From NCBI RefSeq assembly GCF_001606025.1, contig NZ_CP014945.1, positions 1,922,001-1,986,000 of the forward strand: a DNA stretch of 64,000 bases. The letters run 5' to 3'. The notes beneath the pieces are model-generated. The model saw only the letters and a program-made list of their open reading frames with translations. It had not been told where the DNA came from and ran no database searches. A program made the translations under genes and the position numbers. How positions within the stretch are numbered: position 1 is the stretch's first letter; every line of letters starts with the position of its first letter. This document shows positions 53,688-63,168 of the stretch, piece by piece. Source of the DNA: Psychrobacter alimentarius (lineage in GTDB: Bacteria > Pseudomonadota > Gammaproteobacteria > Pseudomonadales > Moraxellaceae).

Positions 53688-55190
53688 TTATTTTAGTAGC
53701 TTACGCAGGAAGTCAACCCGAGATATTACTAAAAAATCCAACAATGCAATGGCAACAATGGCAATGATAGCCGTTGGGAATATAACAGCCACTACCAATA
53801 AAGGAATGGCAAACGGCCACCACACTGATAGATTAAGATGACGAGCGGGCGGGTTCAATCCTATCATCTCATCGATGCCACGCGGGCGACGTTGCCACCA
53901 CATGATATAACCGCTCACGCAAATGGCAATGACGGATAAGCAAAATAAAACGTTGGCGAGCACGCTCCATAATCCTAGCGTTCCCATGTGTATGGCGGCA
54001 CCTGCTGCCATAAATTTGCCAAAGGCGTTGTAATCATCAAAGCGGATATCTGCTAAGACATTACCCGAATAGCGATCGATATGTACTGTACGATCCGCCG
54101 TTGGACTCTTCATATCATAGCTCATCGAATCTTGGCTGATCGTCCATACCCCAGTCGCGCCTTGAGGTAAATTCATCTGATAACGCCCTTCAAAACCAAT
54201 TTCACGGACAAACCTATCTACCGTGTCAATCATAATAGGAATATTGGGTGCAATACCGTTCTCACCCATTGTTGTTCCTGATACTGGCATCGGCGTCAAT
54301 TCTAGCACCCAAGGCACATCTTTGGTACTACCCGTGTTTAGTGCATCGCCATGTGTTGGTACAATCGCTGGTGTTGCGCCATGGACGTGCGGCGCGGCAT
54401 CGGCGTTATCCATATCCATACCAACATGATGCTGGCTATGGTCAATCGAAAGCGGTATGGGTGCGACGCCCCACTTACCCGCAGGGAATTGACTCCACGC
54501 TTGCACGACTCGTTCGCCCCAAATACCAGCCCACGCCATGCCTGAAATGCAAAAAAACAACAGTACAATCGATATCCAACTACCCAATGTTCCATGAATG
54601 GTTCGAAAAAATGAGCGTTTTTTCTTAAGCGTGGTATTGTCATTAGGAATCAACATAGCTTTAACAGATTTACGTTTTTTCCACCACAAATACCAGCCCG
54701 TTAAAATCATTAAAATCGTTAAGGAAGCCGTGGTTTCTTGAATGTAGTCACCGACTCTGCCCAATAGCAAATCACTATGAATATCATCAAAGGTGTTATA
54801 CAGATTACTATTCGTCGGTATACTCTTAACAATCTCGGCCGTATAAGGATTCACGGCTACCATATTGTCATGCCCTTCTGATACCACCTGAAACAAGGCC
54901 ACGGTATCGCTCTCACGAGGGGCAATATATTTTATCAGTGTACTATCGGGCAACGTGCCCAGCGCATTTTTGGCTTGGGTAGCGACAGGCGCTTGAACCA
55001 TCGATTCTGACGTAGGTACAGTCAAACGATCATTGTCTCGGCCTAAGGTATTGGACATGAGTATCATACCAAGTCCTGTGCACGCTAAAATAATTAAGAA
55101 AGGCGCTACAAACATGCCAGCATAAAAATGCCATCGCCATATCGTAAAATAGCGCTGATTATTGTCTGATTGAGGGGTTTGTCTGTTCAT
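53688..55190 (-). CDS. PepSY-domain membrane protein (siderophore reductase-like)
   Basis: 500-residue PepSY_TM protein. FTIWRWHFYAGMFVAPFLIILACTG is the family opening and first span; further spans around SLTILMILTGWYLWWKKR, GTLGSWISIVLLFFCISGMAW and VLFCLSVIAICVSGYIMWWQRRPRG, and a last pair near the C-terminus. A His/Asp-rich periplasmic loop (HSQHHVGMDMDNADAAPHVHG) could bind metal. Homologues reduce ferric siderophores in the inner membrane. The start is the ATG at 55190 with AAAGG upstream. Divergent from receptor 3 across a region with a strong Fur-box-like site, so both are probably iron-repressed. Confidence 0.87.
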   Translation of the reverse strand: MNRQTPQSDNNQRYFTIWRWHFYAGMFVAPFLIILACTGLGMILMSNTLGRDNDRLTVPTSESMVQAPVATQAKNALGTLPDSTLIKYIAPRESDTVALFQVVSEGHDNMVAVNPYTAEIVKSIPTNSNLYNTFDDIHSDLLLGRVGDYIQETTASLTILMILTGWYLWWKKRKSVKAMLIPNDNTTLKKKRSFFRTIHGTLGSWISIVLLFFCISGMAWAGIWGERVVQAWSQFPAGKWGVAPIPLSIDHSQHHVGMDMDNADAAPHVHGATPAIVPTHGDALNTGSTKDVPWVLELTPMPVSGTTMGENGIAPNIPIMIDTVDRFVREIGFEGRYQMNLPQGATGVWTISQDSMSYDMKSPTADRTVHIDRYSGNVLADIRFDDYNAFGKFMAAGAAIHMGTLGLWSVLANVLFCLSVIAICVSGYIMWWQRRPRGIDEMIGLNPPARHLNLSVWWPFAIPLLVVAVIFPTAIIAIVAIALLDFLVISRVDFLRKLLK

Positions 55191-55465
55191 GGATATGACC
55201 TTTAACACTCTTTGGTTGCTCAATAAATGACCCAAACGTATTGATGATAACCACAGATACCGTGACTATCCTCTTATTTACGCCAGTCATCCTTTCTATA
55301 TTTTAGCTACGGCTGCATGATACGAGAAAACGTATTCAAACACCACTATTCATAGCGAGTCACTTTTGTAACAGGTTGATTTTTAGTCCATTTGTATTAT
55401 TAGATAATCCCCTCTTTATTTACTACATCCAATCAAGCAATGATGATTTACTATTATTTTTTAAT

Positions 55466-55484
55466 GATAATAATAATCATTAGT
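55466..55484. promoter_or_regulatory. Fur-box-like site between the PepSY gene and receptor 3
   Basis: GATAATAATAATCATTAGT matches 16 of 19 Fur consensus positions, embedded in the dyad AATGAT-AATAATA-ATCATT. It sits in the 368-bp divergent region, 75 bp from receptor 3, and could serve both genes. No coding frame is seen in the gap. Confidence 0.75.
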
Positions 55485-55558
55485 GTTATTATCTACAGCA
55501 GTTACTCTGCTCAAAACAACCTGCCATATTCACCGATAACTTGCTAATAGGACATACG

Positions 55559-57736
55559 ATGCGGTCTCCTGTCACCTCCAATTCCATTCAAAAAAAACGT
55601 CTCACTACGGCTGTACAAATTGGTTTAATCCTAAGTGTCAGTCATAGCGCTTATGCCGAAGATATACGAAGCAATATTGGAGACAATGAGACCGCCACAC
55701 CATCGACCACCTTGGATACTATCGCTGTTTATGCTGACAGCTACCGCAGTACAGGTACAAAAACCGCATTAGATCCCAATGATGCACCAATGAGTTACAC
55801 CAGAATTGATCAAGAATTATTACAAAAACGTCAGGCAGACAGCGTCAATGCCGCCCTGCGTTACGAGCCCGGTATCAGCGCTGAGAGCCGCGGAACGGTT
55901 TCTGTCTTTGATGAATACAATATCCGTGGGTTTAAGACGTATTCTAACTTTTATGATGGACTAAGACTGCCCTATGATGGCGCTTGGAATCTGATGCCGC
56001 AAGTAGATATCTATGCAACCGAGTCGGTCGAGGTGGTGAAAGGGCCAGCATCCTCATTGTATGGCTATGCATCACCGGGCGGTATGGTCAATCAAGTCGC
56101 CAAAACCCCAAAAAGCACCCAAGCATCTGAGGTGCAGCTACGACTTGGCAATCAAAACCTAAAAGAAGTTGGCGTGGATACGACAGGTCCTATCACAGAC
56201 ACGCTAAATTATCGCTTAGTAGCATTAAAGCGTAAAAAAGATGGTCAAATGCAGACCACTGAAGAAGAGCGTACTCTGGTTAACCCATCAATCGAGTGGC
56301 AACCGACAGAAGATGTCTCCGTGCTTGCCAATGTCTTTTATCAAGACGATCCAGAGATGGTGCCCTCTACGCCGCTGCCTGCTGTGGGCACTGTCTACAA
56401 CGCCAGCTATGGGAAGCTGGGTAGCGATGCTTATGCAGGTGACAAATGGAATCGCTTTAGCAAAGAAGTGCTTATGCCAAGCGTCACTGTCAACTGGGAT
56501 ATCAATGACAAGCTAACCTTCAAGCACATATTGCGTTATACCGATGCCGAGGCGCAGCAGCGCAATATGTACAATAGTGGGTTTGTGAGTGGTAGTGATA
56601 AAATACTGAACCGCGTGGCCTACACCACCGATGAGAGCATGAATAACTGGACCACGGACAATCAGCTGGCTTATAAACTAGATACCGCCAATACATCGCA
56701 CAATTTATTGTTCGGTGTAGAATATCAAGAGACAGACAGCACCGCGACTTACTATGATGCTGGAGCGGATGGCACACCAAATCTTGACTTGTCTCAGCCA
56801 GATTTTTCGCAGGTCAATGCGGATACTTTACCGCTAAATAACTATCGTCAGGATGAGAGTATCGAACAAAGCCAGCTTGGGTTTTATGTGCAAGACGAGA
56901 TGAAATGGCAAGATTTGACGGTCGTCGCAGGTTTGCGTCATGATAACTTTGATAGTATTACTGATCAGACCAAAGCGTCTGCTGGTGCGATATATAGCGA
57001 CCAAAAGATTGATAACGACGCATCAAAAACCAGTGGCCGTCTCGCTGCCATCTATGCCTTCGATAATGGCATATCGCCTTATGCAAGCTACTCGCAGTCA
57101 TTTCAGCCTGTGGTCGGTAGTAACTTCATCACCAATAAGCCGTTCGAACCTACCACTGCCGATCAACTAGAAGCAGGTGTTAAGTATCTCTCTCCCAACC
57201 GAGCCACGCAAGGCACATTGGCGGTTTTTGATATCACCCAAAAAAACGTCGTCGTAGCTGATGAGATCAACTACAGAAGCCAAACGCAAACGGGCGAAAT
57301 CCGCTCTAAAGGGTTTGAAGTTTCAGGCAATCACATGCTCAATGACTGGGTAGATGTTGCCGCAAGCTACAGTTATACCGATGCCGAAATCACAGCAGAT
57401 GAATTCAACCCTGATGTGGTCGGTAATACGCCTGCGCAAACAGCTAAACATAAGGCCACACTATGGACAGATTATTATGCTACAGACAAGCTTACTCTAA
57501 ACGCAGGCGTGCGTTATGAGGCCGGCATGCAGCTTGATAAACAAAACTCAGATCAATTGCCAAGTGTGACATTGGTAGACATTGGCGGTAATTATCAAAT
57601 CAATCCCATGCTCACGGTTGGTGCTAGTATCAATAACTTGTTTGATAAAACCTACGTAGGTGCCTGTTATGACATCAATAATTGCTGGATGGGACCTGAA
57701 CGACAAATGTCAGTCAGTCTAAAGGCCAATTTTTAA
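55559..57736 (+). CDS. TonB-dependent hydroxamate siderophore receptor 3 (FhuA/FoxA-like)
   Basis: 725-residue outer-membrane receptor. The start is the ATG at 55559 with AGGA upstream (a TTG at 55541 is in frame). Signal peptide ends at SAYA|ED; TonB box TTLDTIAVYA; plug with VNAALRYEPGISAESRG, NIRGFKTYSNFYDGLRLP and VEVVKGPASSLYGYASPGGMVNQVAKTP; the barrel ends CYDINNCWMGPERQMSVSLKANF-type, with the paired cysteines near the C-terminus that also mark FhuA and FoxA. Ferrichrome or ferrioxamine is plausible, and fhuCDB in this window could carry it inward. A siderophore-interacting reductase gene follows. Confidence 0.93.
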   Translation: MRSPVTSNSIQKKRLTTAVQIGLILSVSHSAYAEDIRSNIGDNETATPSTTLDTIAVYADSYRSTGTKTALDPNDAPMSYTRIDQELLQKRQADSVNAALRYEPGISAESRGTVSVFDEYNIRGFKTYSNFYDGLRLPYDGAWNLMPQVDIYATESVEVVKGPASSLYGYASPGGMVNQVAKTPKSTQASEVQLRLGNQNLKEVGVDTTGPITDTLNYRLVALKRKKDGQMQTTEEERTLVNPSIEWQPTEDVSVLANVFYQDDPEMVPSTPLPAVGTVYNASYGKLGSDAYAGDKWNRFSKEVLMPSVTVNWDINDKLTFKHILRYTDAEAQQRNMYNSGFVSGSDKILNRVAYTTDESMNNWTTDNQLAYKLDTANTSHNLLFGVEYQETDSTATYYDAGADGTPNLDLSQPDFSQVNADTLPLNNYRQDESIEQSQLGFYVQDEMKWQDLTVVAGLRHDNFDSITDQTKASAGAIYSDQKIDNDASKTSGRLAAIYAFDNGISPYASYSQSFQPVVGSNFITNKPFEPTTADQLEAGVKYLSPNRATQGTLAVFDITQKNVVVADEINYRSQTQTGEIRSKGFEVSGNHMLNDWVDVAASYSYTDAEITADEFNPDVVGNTPAQTAKHKATLWTDYYATDKLTLNAGVRYEAGMQLDKQNSDQLPSVTLVDIGGNYQINPMLTVGASINNLFDKTYVGACYDINNCWMGPERQMSVSLKANF

Positions 57737-57840
57737 TCCATACAAGCTGTCTATTTATTAACATGGCCTGCATAAAAACTGGTTTTATTATTGTCACACC
57801 GTCACAAGATAATAAGCAATACGCTTATCAATACCGTACC

Positions 57841-57868
57841 AAAAGAATCGTTACAAAAGAATCGTTAC
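57841..57868. repeat. 14-bp perfect tandem duplication in a leader
   Basis: AAAAGAATCGTTAC occurs twice in tandem (57841-57854, 57855-57868), followed by a third partial AAAAGAA that merges into the AAGAAGGAAA ribosome binding site of the next gene. Confidence 0.9.
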
Positions 57869-57885
57869 AAAAGAAGGAAACACCC

Positions 57886-58629
57886 ATGGCAAAATATAAT
57901 CCAAGAGTACTTGAAGTTATTCGTACGACCTACCTTACGCCAAATATGTGCCGAGTCACACTTGGCGGTGAGGAATTGATGGATTTTCCACTCGATCAAG
58001 AAAGTGCCTATATCAAACTCATTTTCCCTCAAGGCGAAGATAATAAACCATTAATGCGCACCTATACTGTCAGCGTCCAACGCGACAACGAGATAGATGT
58101 TGATTTTGCGCTGCACGATGTTGAAGGCCCTGCCTCCACTTGGGCACGAAACACTCAAATCGGTGACACAATACTAGTAGGTGGCCCTGGACCAAAAAAA
58201 CTCATAAATAATGATGCCGATTGGTTTTTATTAATCGGTGATATGACTGCCCTACCTGCAATTACTGTCAATCTTGCCCAGCTCCCTGATGATGCGCGTG
58301 GCTATGCTGTCCTTGAAGTGACTACTGAGGCGGATCGTCAAGCTCTCAAAAAACCCGAAAACGTTGATATTCATTGGGTCATCAACGCTGAACCAAATGC
58401 AGAAAGCTGTCCATTACTTGAGCACACCAAAACGTTAACGTGGCTGACAGGAGAACCAGCGGTATGGGCGGCTTGTGAATTCCATAGTATGCGCGCGCTA
58501 CGCCAGTTTTTTAAAGTCGAGCGTCCGATAGAAAAAACGCATTTATACATCTCAAGCTATTGGAAAGTCGACAATACCGAAGATCAGCACAAAATTGAGA
58601 AACGCAACGATGCAGAAAGCGCTGCCTAA
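57886..58629 (+). CDS. Siderophore-interacting protein (ViuB/YqjH-type ferric reductase)
   Basis: 247-residue cytoplasmic flavin reductase that frees iron from ferric siderophores. FAD motif RTYTVSVQ, DFALHDVEGPASTWARNTQIGD (family HxxxGPAxxWA), VGGPGPKK, FLLIGDMTALPAI (NAD(P)H side) and the C-terminal SSYWKVDNTEDQHK that is typical of YqjH. The ATG at 57886 is used (AAGAAGG upstream); a longer frame from 57763 adds a non-homologous N-terminus. Directly after receptor 3, so uptake and reduction are one unit. Confidence 0.92.
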   Translation: MAKYNPRVLEVIRTTYLTPNMCRVTLGGEELMDFPLDQESAYIKLIFPQGEDNKPLMRTYTVSVQRDNEIDVDFALHDVEGPASTWARNTQIGDTILVGGPGPKKLINNDADWFLLIGDMTALPAITVNLAQLPDDARGYAVLEVTTEADRQALKKPENVDIHWVINAEPNAESCPLLEHTKTLTWLTGEPAVWAACEFHSMRALRQFFKVERPIEKTHLYISSYWKVDNTEDQHKIEKRNDAESAA

Positions 58630-58680
58630 TAGGCGACGTTCTTTAGTGGCAGTGACCATACTCGTCATAACATTAGCAAT

Positions 58681-58735
58681 CCCTTAAGCAATATGATGAC
58701 ATCATATACTCAGTCATATCGCTTAAGGGGTTTTT
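58681..58735 (+). terminator. Long-stem intrinsic terminator after the siderophore-interacting gene
   Basis: CCCTTAAGC-A-ATATGA pairs with TCATAT-C-GCTTAAGGG, followed by GTTTTT. It also shows that the open frame beginning at 58693 starts inside a terminator and should be shortened. Confidence 0.85.
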
Positions 58736-58878
58736 GGTTTAATAGGTATGTTTTATTTCTAAAACCACCATTTGTAATGGCTTATATCGATAGCAACGTG
58801 TGGCATTATTTGCTAACCTCATCTATAGCATCAAGGTATTGGCCGCACGCTATCATCTATAAAAGGTATCGTCATCTA

Positions 58879-59595
58879 ATGATAATATTTCGTGAAAAAT
58901 GGCTTTGGGCATTGTGCCTTGCGATATTGGTACATGTGGGTTTTTTCTTTATTTTTTATATGAATGTGAATAAAGAAGATTCCACACAAGTGAGCAACAG
59001 TCGTGTCGATACGGCCAAACCTTCCGTGACACCTAACATTCTAGATGACTTGCCACCTACCATTGCCAAAACCTATACTGCACCTGTTAAAAACTTAAAT
59101 ACCGTCAGCTCCAAAGATACGACAGAAATACCATCAACGACTCAGAAAAACCCCATCACATCTACACAGACAGACGACATAAGTGCTGCTAAAACAATGA
59201 CAGAAGACGCTGTATTAACGTATACTAAGTCAGCCTCCACGCTTAAAGCGCGGGCCGAAAAAATCAAGCCGCCAAGTCCCGATACAGATGAGATGTCTGC
59301 GTCTATACCATCGGACAATATCGAGGCGCTAGAGAGTATCAAAACCCGTGCTGGTTTGTTGTCTATCGACGTGCCGACCCAGCAGCCCACTATCAAAATA
59401 GACAAAGACTATCTCTCGGCAAAATCTGAAGTAGAAGACATCAATAGCCAATTGAGCGCCGCCATTAATGAAGTTAAAAACCGCAATCAGCAAAAAATAG
59501 ATGAGACGCAGCGGTTAAGAAATGGTGTTGTTACCAGTGAAAATCAAAGCGCCAATCAGGTATTTGAACAAGAGCGTCAAGATGACTCACTCTAG
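58879..59595 (+). CDS. TonB/TolA-like single-span protein of unknown function
   Basis: 238 residues from the ATG at 58879 (AAAGG upstream). A short cytoplasmic head (MIIFREKW), one span (WALCLAILVHVGFFFIFYM) with an embedded histidine, then a long Pro/Ser/Thr/Asp-rich periplasmic region and a C-terminal charged helix (KSEVEDINSQLSAAINEVKNRNQQ) that may coil. The layout and the His in the span recall TonB and TolA, but the conserved Ser of their SxxxH motif is Ala here and no TonB C-terminal domain is visible. I do not recognise a family. The frame is flanked by terminators on both sides, so it is a monocistronic unit. Confidence 0.6.
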   Translation: MIIFREKWLWALCLAILVHVGFFFIFYMNVNKEDSTQVSNSRVDTAKPSVTPNILDDLPPTIAKTYTAPVKNLNTVSSKDTTEIPSTTQKNPITSTQTDDISAAKTMTEDAVLTYTKSASTLKARAEKIKPPSPDTDEMSASIPSDNIEALESIKTRAGLLSIDVPTQQPTIKIDKDYLSAKSEVEDINSQLSAAINEVKNRNQQKIDETQRLRNGVVTSENQSANQVFEQERQDDSL

Positions 59596-59621
59596 AGATG
59601 ATTACAACATTGCCTTTATAG

Positions 59622-59651
59622 TAAAACCCCAGTTATTTACTGGGGTTTTAT
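59622..59651. terminator. Bidirectional intrinsic terminator
   Basis: TAAAACCCCAG and CTGGGGTTTTA form a perfect 11-bp stem with a 7-nt loop, between the hypothetical gene and the convergent type I secretion operon. Confidence 0.9.
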
Positions 59652-59683
59652 CATTTGCGCGCTAAAGGTTTATCAACCCTTTA

Positions 59684-60853
59684 TTACCGCTCCCCCATGC
59701 CTTCTGATAAGGTTTTAGTAATAGGTTTGGTGAGATAAGACAATACCGTACGCTCCATCGCTTTGATATCGACAGAAGCTGTCATACCAGGCTTGATGAC
59801 GATCTCATCTTCCCGACCTTCAAACTCAGCACCAGTAATAACAACCAATACCCGATAGTAAGGCTCTTCACCTTTAGGCGTTTTCTCTATCAAAGTATCT
59901 GGGCTGATGTAACTTACCGTGCCATTCATAGCCCCAAAGATTGAATAATCATAGGCATCGAGCTTGACGGTCGCACTTTGTCCTTCTTGTACATAAGCAA
60001 TATCGGCAGGACTGACTTTTGCATCAATCACTAGATCACTGCTGGTCGGCAATATTTGCATGATGGTTTCGCCTGGTTTTACCACACCGCCAATGGTTGT
60101 CACGTTAATATTATTGATTTTACCCTCTGTCGGTGACAGCAGACGCTTTTCTTCTAATACTTGTAGACTGTCTCGCAGAACCTCAATCTCGGTATCTAGC
60201 TCTTCTTGTGCTTTGGTCATCTCAGCTTGAGCTTCTTCAAAATACTTATTGCGCTTGTTATTGATTTGCGCTTCGATGTCAGCGACTTGACGACTCAGCT
60301 TTATAATATCTGCTTGACTGACATCACCGTACTTCAATAACGGCTCATTCATCTTAAGCTCTTGTCTTGCCAGCACGAGCATTTTTTCAAGTGAAGAAAC
60401 CTCTTCGTTAATAGCTTGCCGGCGACGATTATAGAGCGCGGTTTGGTTCTGTACATATTCTGGATAGTTTTTAACTTCTTTTGGAAAGACCAAAGGCGTC
60501 TCAAAAATCTCTGCGTTTAGACGTGATAATTTAGCTTTTAACGCGGCTGTCTTAGAAGCAGAGTTATCAACCGCCGCTTTGGCACGCTCTTCTTCTAAAA
60601 CCACAAGTAGCTGTCCTGCTTTTACTTCCTGACCTTCCACAACCGCCAGCTCTGTCAATATCCCCCCTTCTGACGCTTGAATCTCTTGCGTGCGCGCGCT
60701 AGCAATCACGGTCGCTTTGGCACGTGTGACTTGATCAATCTTAGCAAAGGACGCCCATACAAGTAGCGTTATCATACCAACTAAAGCAATCCAAATATTC
60801 AGTCTTGAACGACCAACCTTAAGTTTTGTGGGCGTATATTTATAGTCTGCCAT
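59684..60853 (-). CDS. Type I secretion membrane fusion protein (HlyD/LapC-type)
   Basis: Periplasmic adaptor joining the inner-membrane ABC exporter to TolC. 389 residues: one N-terminal span (LNIWIALVGMITLLVWASF), lipoyl-like half-motif (GGILTELAVVEGQEVKAGQLLVVLEEE), long coiled-coil region about residues 95-235, second lipoyl half (LLSPTEGKINNINVTTIGGVVKPGE) and beta-barrel (VKLDAYDYSIFGAMNGTVSYISPD, the HlyD signature). Starts 2 bp after the ABC exporter stop. Adaptors of this form mostly serve large RTX adhesins. Confidence 0.92.
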   Translation of the reverse strand: MADYKYTPTKLKVGRSRLNIWIALVGMITLLVWASFAKIDQVTRAKATVIASARTQEIQASEGGILTELAVVEGQEVKAGQLLVVLEEERAKAAVDNSASKTAALKAKLSRLNAEIFETPLVFPKEVKNYPEYVQNQTALYNRRRQAINEEVSSLEKMLVLARQELKMNEPLLKYGDVSQADIIKLSRQVADIEAQINNKRNKYFEEAQAEMTKAQEELDTEIEVLRDSLQVLEEKRLLSPTEGKINNINVTTIGGVVKPGETIMQILPTSSDLVIDAKVSPADIAYVQEGQSATVKLDAYDYSIFGAMNGTVSYISPDTLIEKTPKGEEPYYRVLVVITGAEFEGREDEIVIKPGMTASVDIKAMERTVLSYLTKPITKTLSEGMGER

Positions 60854-60855
60854 CT

Positions 60856-63108
60856 CTACTTACCTTGAGCGTGCATTGAAGTTTTGGTGGGGATAGGTTT
60901 GATGGTAGTGGTTTGGCTCTCTGCTTGACTCGCTTGTGCTTTTGTACGCTCATTTTTCCTCAATCCATCAAGCACGACTTGTTTTGGACCATCCATAATA
61001 ATACGTTGATTGTCCATGATAATCAGACGATCAACCAATTCTAGTAGCGCTGTTTTGTGTGTCGATACAATGAATGTCTGACCCTCGTTCAATGCTTGCT
61101 TCAGTACCTGCAAGCAGCGCTGCTCTTGTCTGTTGTCCATAGAGGCTGTCGGTTCATCGAGTAAAAACACATTGGGTTTGGTTAAAAGCAGGCGCGTGAA
61201 TGCAACGAGCTGTTTTTGTCCGCCTGATAAGCCGCGACCGCCTTCACTGATCGGCAAATCCAAACCACTTGAATGACTGGAGACCAGATTTATCAGCCCT
61301 GTCTTCATCAAGGCGTCTTGCAGTACATCGTCATCAGGTGCCGCCATTCCTATCAATAAGTTCTCTCTTAATGTGCCTTGGAACAATCGATGGTCTTGCT
61401 GCAAATACCCCAAACACTCACTCAGGGTTTCGCGGCTGATTTGATGCATATCCAACCCGTCTAACAATATCTGTCCTTTGGTAGGTGCGTATAACCCAGC
61501 CAATACTTTTAGCAAAGTAGACTTTCCTGATCCTATGGGTCCAAGAATGGCAATGCGCTCACCGGGGCGAATGGTCAGGTTGTTAATGTTAATAGCAGCC
61601 CTGTCATTGTCTTTATAGTTGAAGACCAAATTGTCGCATTGATAAAAACCATTAATACGACTGGGTGACAGAGGATAAGCGACGCCATGGTTGTCTTGCT
61701 CAAGCTCAAACAAGGCTTCGATATTGAGTTTGGCGGCTTTCGCATGCGAGTACTGAACCAACAGACTGGGCAACGTCATCACTGGCGCCAGCACTCGACC
61801 ACCCAATATCGAGCAGGCAATCAGTCCACCCATGGTCATATCGCCTTGTATCACCACAAACGAGCCGACGATCACGATCCCTACATAGCTGACTTGTTGC
61901 AGCATTTGGGTAAAATACGTGAGATTGTCATTGGTGTGCTTCATGTCCAAATCGTTTTTGATCGTCACATTCATCACATCAAGCCAGCGTGACAAAAACT
62001 TCCAATTGCCTGCCCCTGCTTTTATCGTCTCAACCCCTTCTACCGCCTCTACCAATAAGCCTGTTTTATAATAAGATGCCGTCGCGCCTTCAGCAGCAAT
62101 CGCATCAATACGTTTACGCGCAGACAAGCCCATTACTATCGCAATCACAGCTGCAATCACAGGGACGACAGCCACCAGAGGTGAGCCAATAAAGGCCACC
62201 AAACTGACAAAAATAATGGTCATCGGCAGATCGACCAACCCAAATAAAGTACTTGCCGTAAAAAAACTGCGTACTTGCTCATAGCCGCGTAGCTGCGCTG
62301 CCATAGAGCCCACCGACCCTGGCATCTGATCGATACGCACTTTAAGCAGGCGCTGAAACACTTCGCGAGACAAATACTGATCGAGTCCCACAACGACCTT
62401 ATCCATAATTCTCGACCGTGAGAATTTCATAAAGGCTTCAAAAAGAATAATAAGAAACACACCACTGGCTAAGATAATGAGCGTATATTCACTGCGCGTT
62501 GGAATCACTCGATCATAAACTTGCATAGAGAATAGCGACACCGCTAATGCCAATACATTAATCAAAAATGTCGCGATAACCGCTTCAATCAAAATGCCTT
62601 TGTAATTGCCCAAATCTGACTTAAGCAACTCAGAAAAAGACACTTTGCGCTGTTTGGCAGGGTCATTTTTCAAGCGGATTTTTAAGATTAATGACAGCTC
62701 ATCGGCGCGTGTGTGAACATGATTTTTTTCTTGACGAAAATTCCAACTTTTTTGTGGTGTCTGACCGTCGATGACACCCCACCCTAGTTCAGGATGATAG
62801 GCCAACAATGGTAAAAAAGCGGCGTCCGGCTGCTCTAGTATTTCTGGCATATCGGTAATACCAATACCTTCCAAGACCGCAATAATGCCGCCCCCTTCAC
62901 GAATACTTTGGTTATTTTTGGGGTGCTCACTATGCTGTTTGACGACATCGTTCAGACGTATGTTATCGACTGGATATCCCTGTTGACTCAGCAAATGCTT
63001 GATGGCATCTACGAGGCTTGAGGTCAGCTCACTCTGCTCAAGCGTGTTTTGCTCATCATGATGAACTAAAGCTGCTTTCGTCGGTTTCAAGTTTGAACTC
63101 ATATTCAT
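60856..63108 (-). CDS. Type I secretion ABC exporter (LapB-type)
   Basis: About 750-residue exporter with permease and ATPase fused. Residues 1-150 are a C39-peptidase-like domain lacking the catalytic cysteine, as in HlyB/LapB exporters of RTX proteins; then six spans starting near GILIEAVIATFLINVLALAVSLF; then the ATPase with Walker A GPIGSGKST, signature GRGLSGGQKQ, Walker B VFLLDEPTASMD and H-loop VSTHK. The C-terminus is a Gln/Lys/Thr-rich tail. The ATG at 63108 follows a possible GTG at 63111. Its cargo gene is not in the window. Confidence 0.93.
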   Translation of the reverse strand: MNMSSNLKPTKAALVHHDEQNTLEQSELTSSLVDAIKHLLSQQGYPVDNIRLNDVVKQHSEHPKNNQSIREGGGIIAVLEGIGITDMPEILEQPDAAFLPLLAYHPELGWGVIDGQTPQKSWNFRQEKNHVHTRADELSLILKIRLKNDPAKQRKVSFSELLKSDLGNYKGILIEAVIATFLINVLALAVSLFSMQVYDRVIPTRSEYTLIILASGVFLIILFEAFMKFSRSRIMDKVVVGLDQYLSREVFQRLLKVRIDQMPGSVGSMAAQLRGYEQVRSFFTASTLFGLVDLPMTIIFVSLVAFIGSPLVAVVPVIAAVIAIVMGLSARKRIDAIAAEGATASYYKTGLLVEAVEGVETIKAGAGNWKFLSRWLDVMNVTIKNDLDMKHTNDNLTYFTQMLQQVSYVGIVIVGSFVVIQGDMTMGGLIACSILGGRVLAPVMTLPSLLVQYSHAKAAKLNIEALFELEQDNHGVAYPLSPSRINGFYQCDNLVFNYKDNDRAAININNLTIRPGERIAILGPIGSGKSTLLKVLAGLYAPTKGQILLDGLDMHQISRETLSECLGYLQQDHRLFQGTLRENLLIGMAAPDDDVLQDALMKTGLINLVSSHSSGLDLPISEGGRGLSGGQKQLVAFTRLLLTKPNVFLLDEPTASMDNRQEQRCLQVLKQALNEGQTFIVSTHKTALLELVDRLIIMDNQRIIMDGPKQVVLDGLRKNERTKAQASQAESQTTTIKPIPTKTSMHAQGK

Positions 63109-63168
63109 CACTTATTTAATATTTGGGACAGCCATATAATTATTAGTAGCCCGATTATTTTGGTATTG

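Noticed and set aside
58693..58878. Longer N-terminus for the single-span protein, starting at 58693
   Set aside because: The first codons lie inside the terminator stem at 58681-58735, and the added residues look non-coding; the ATG at 58879 has a ribosome binding site and gives a normal membrane-protein start.
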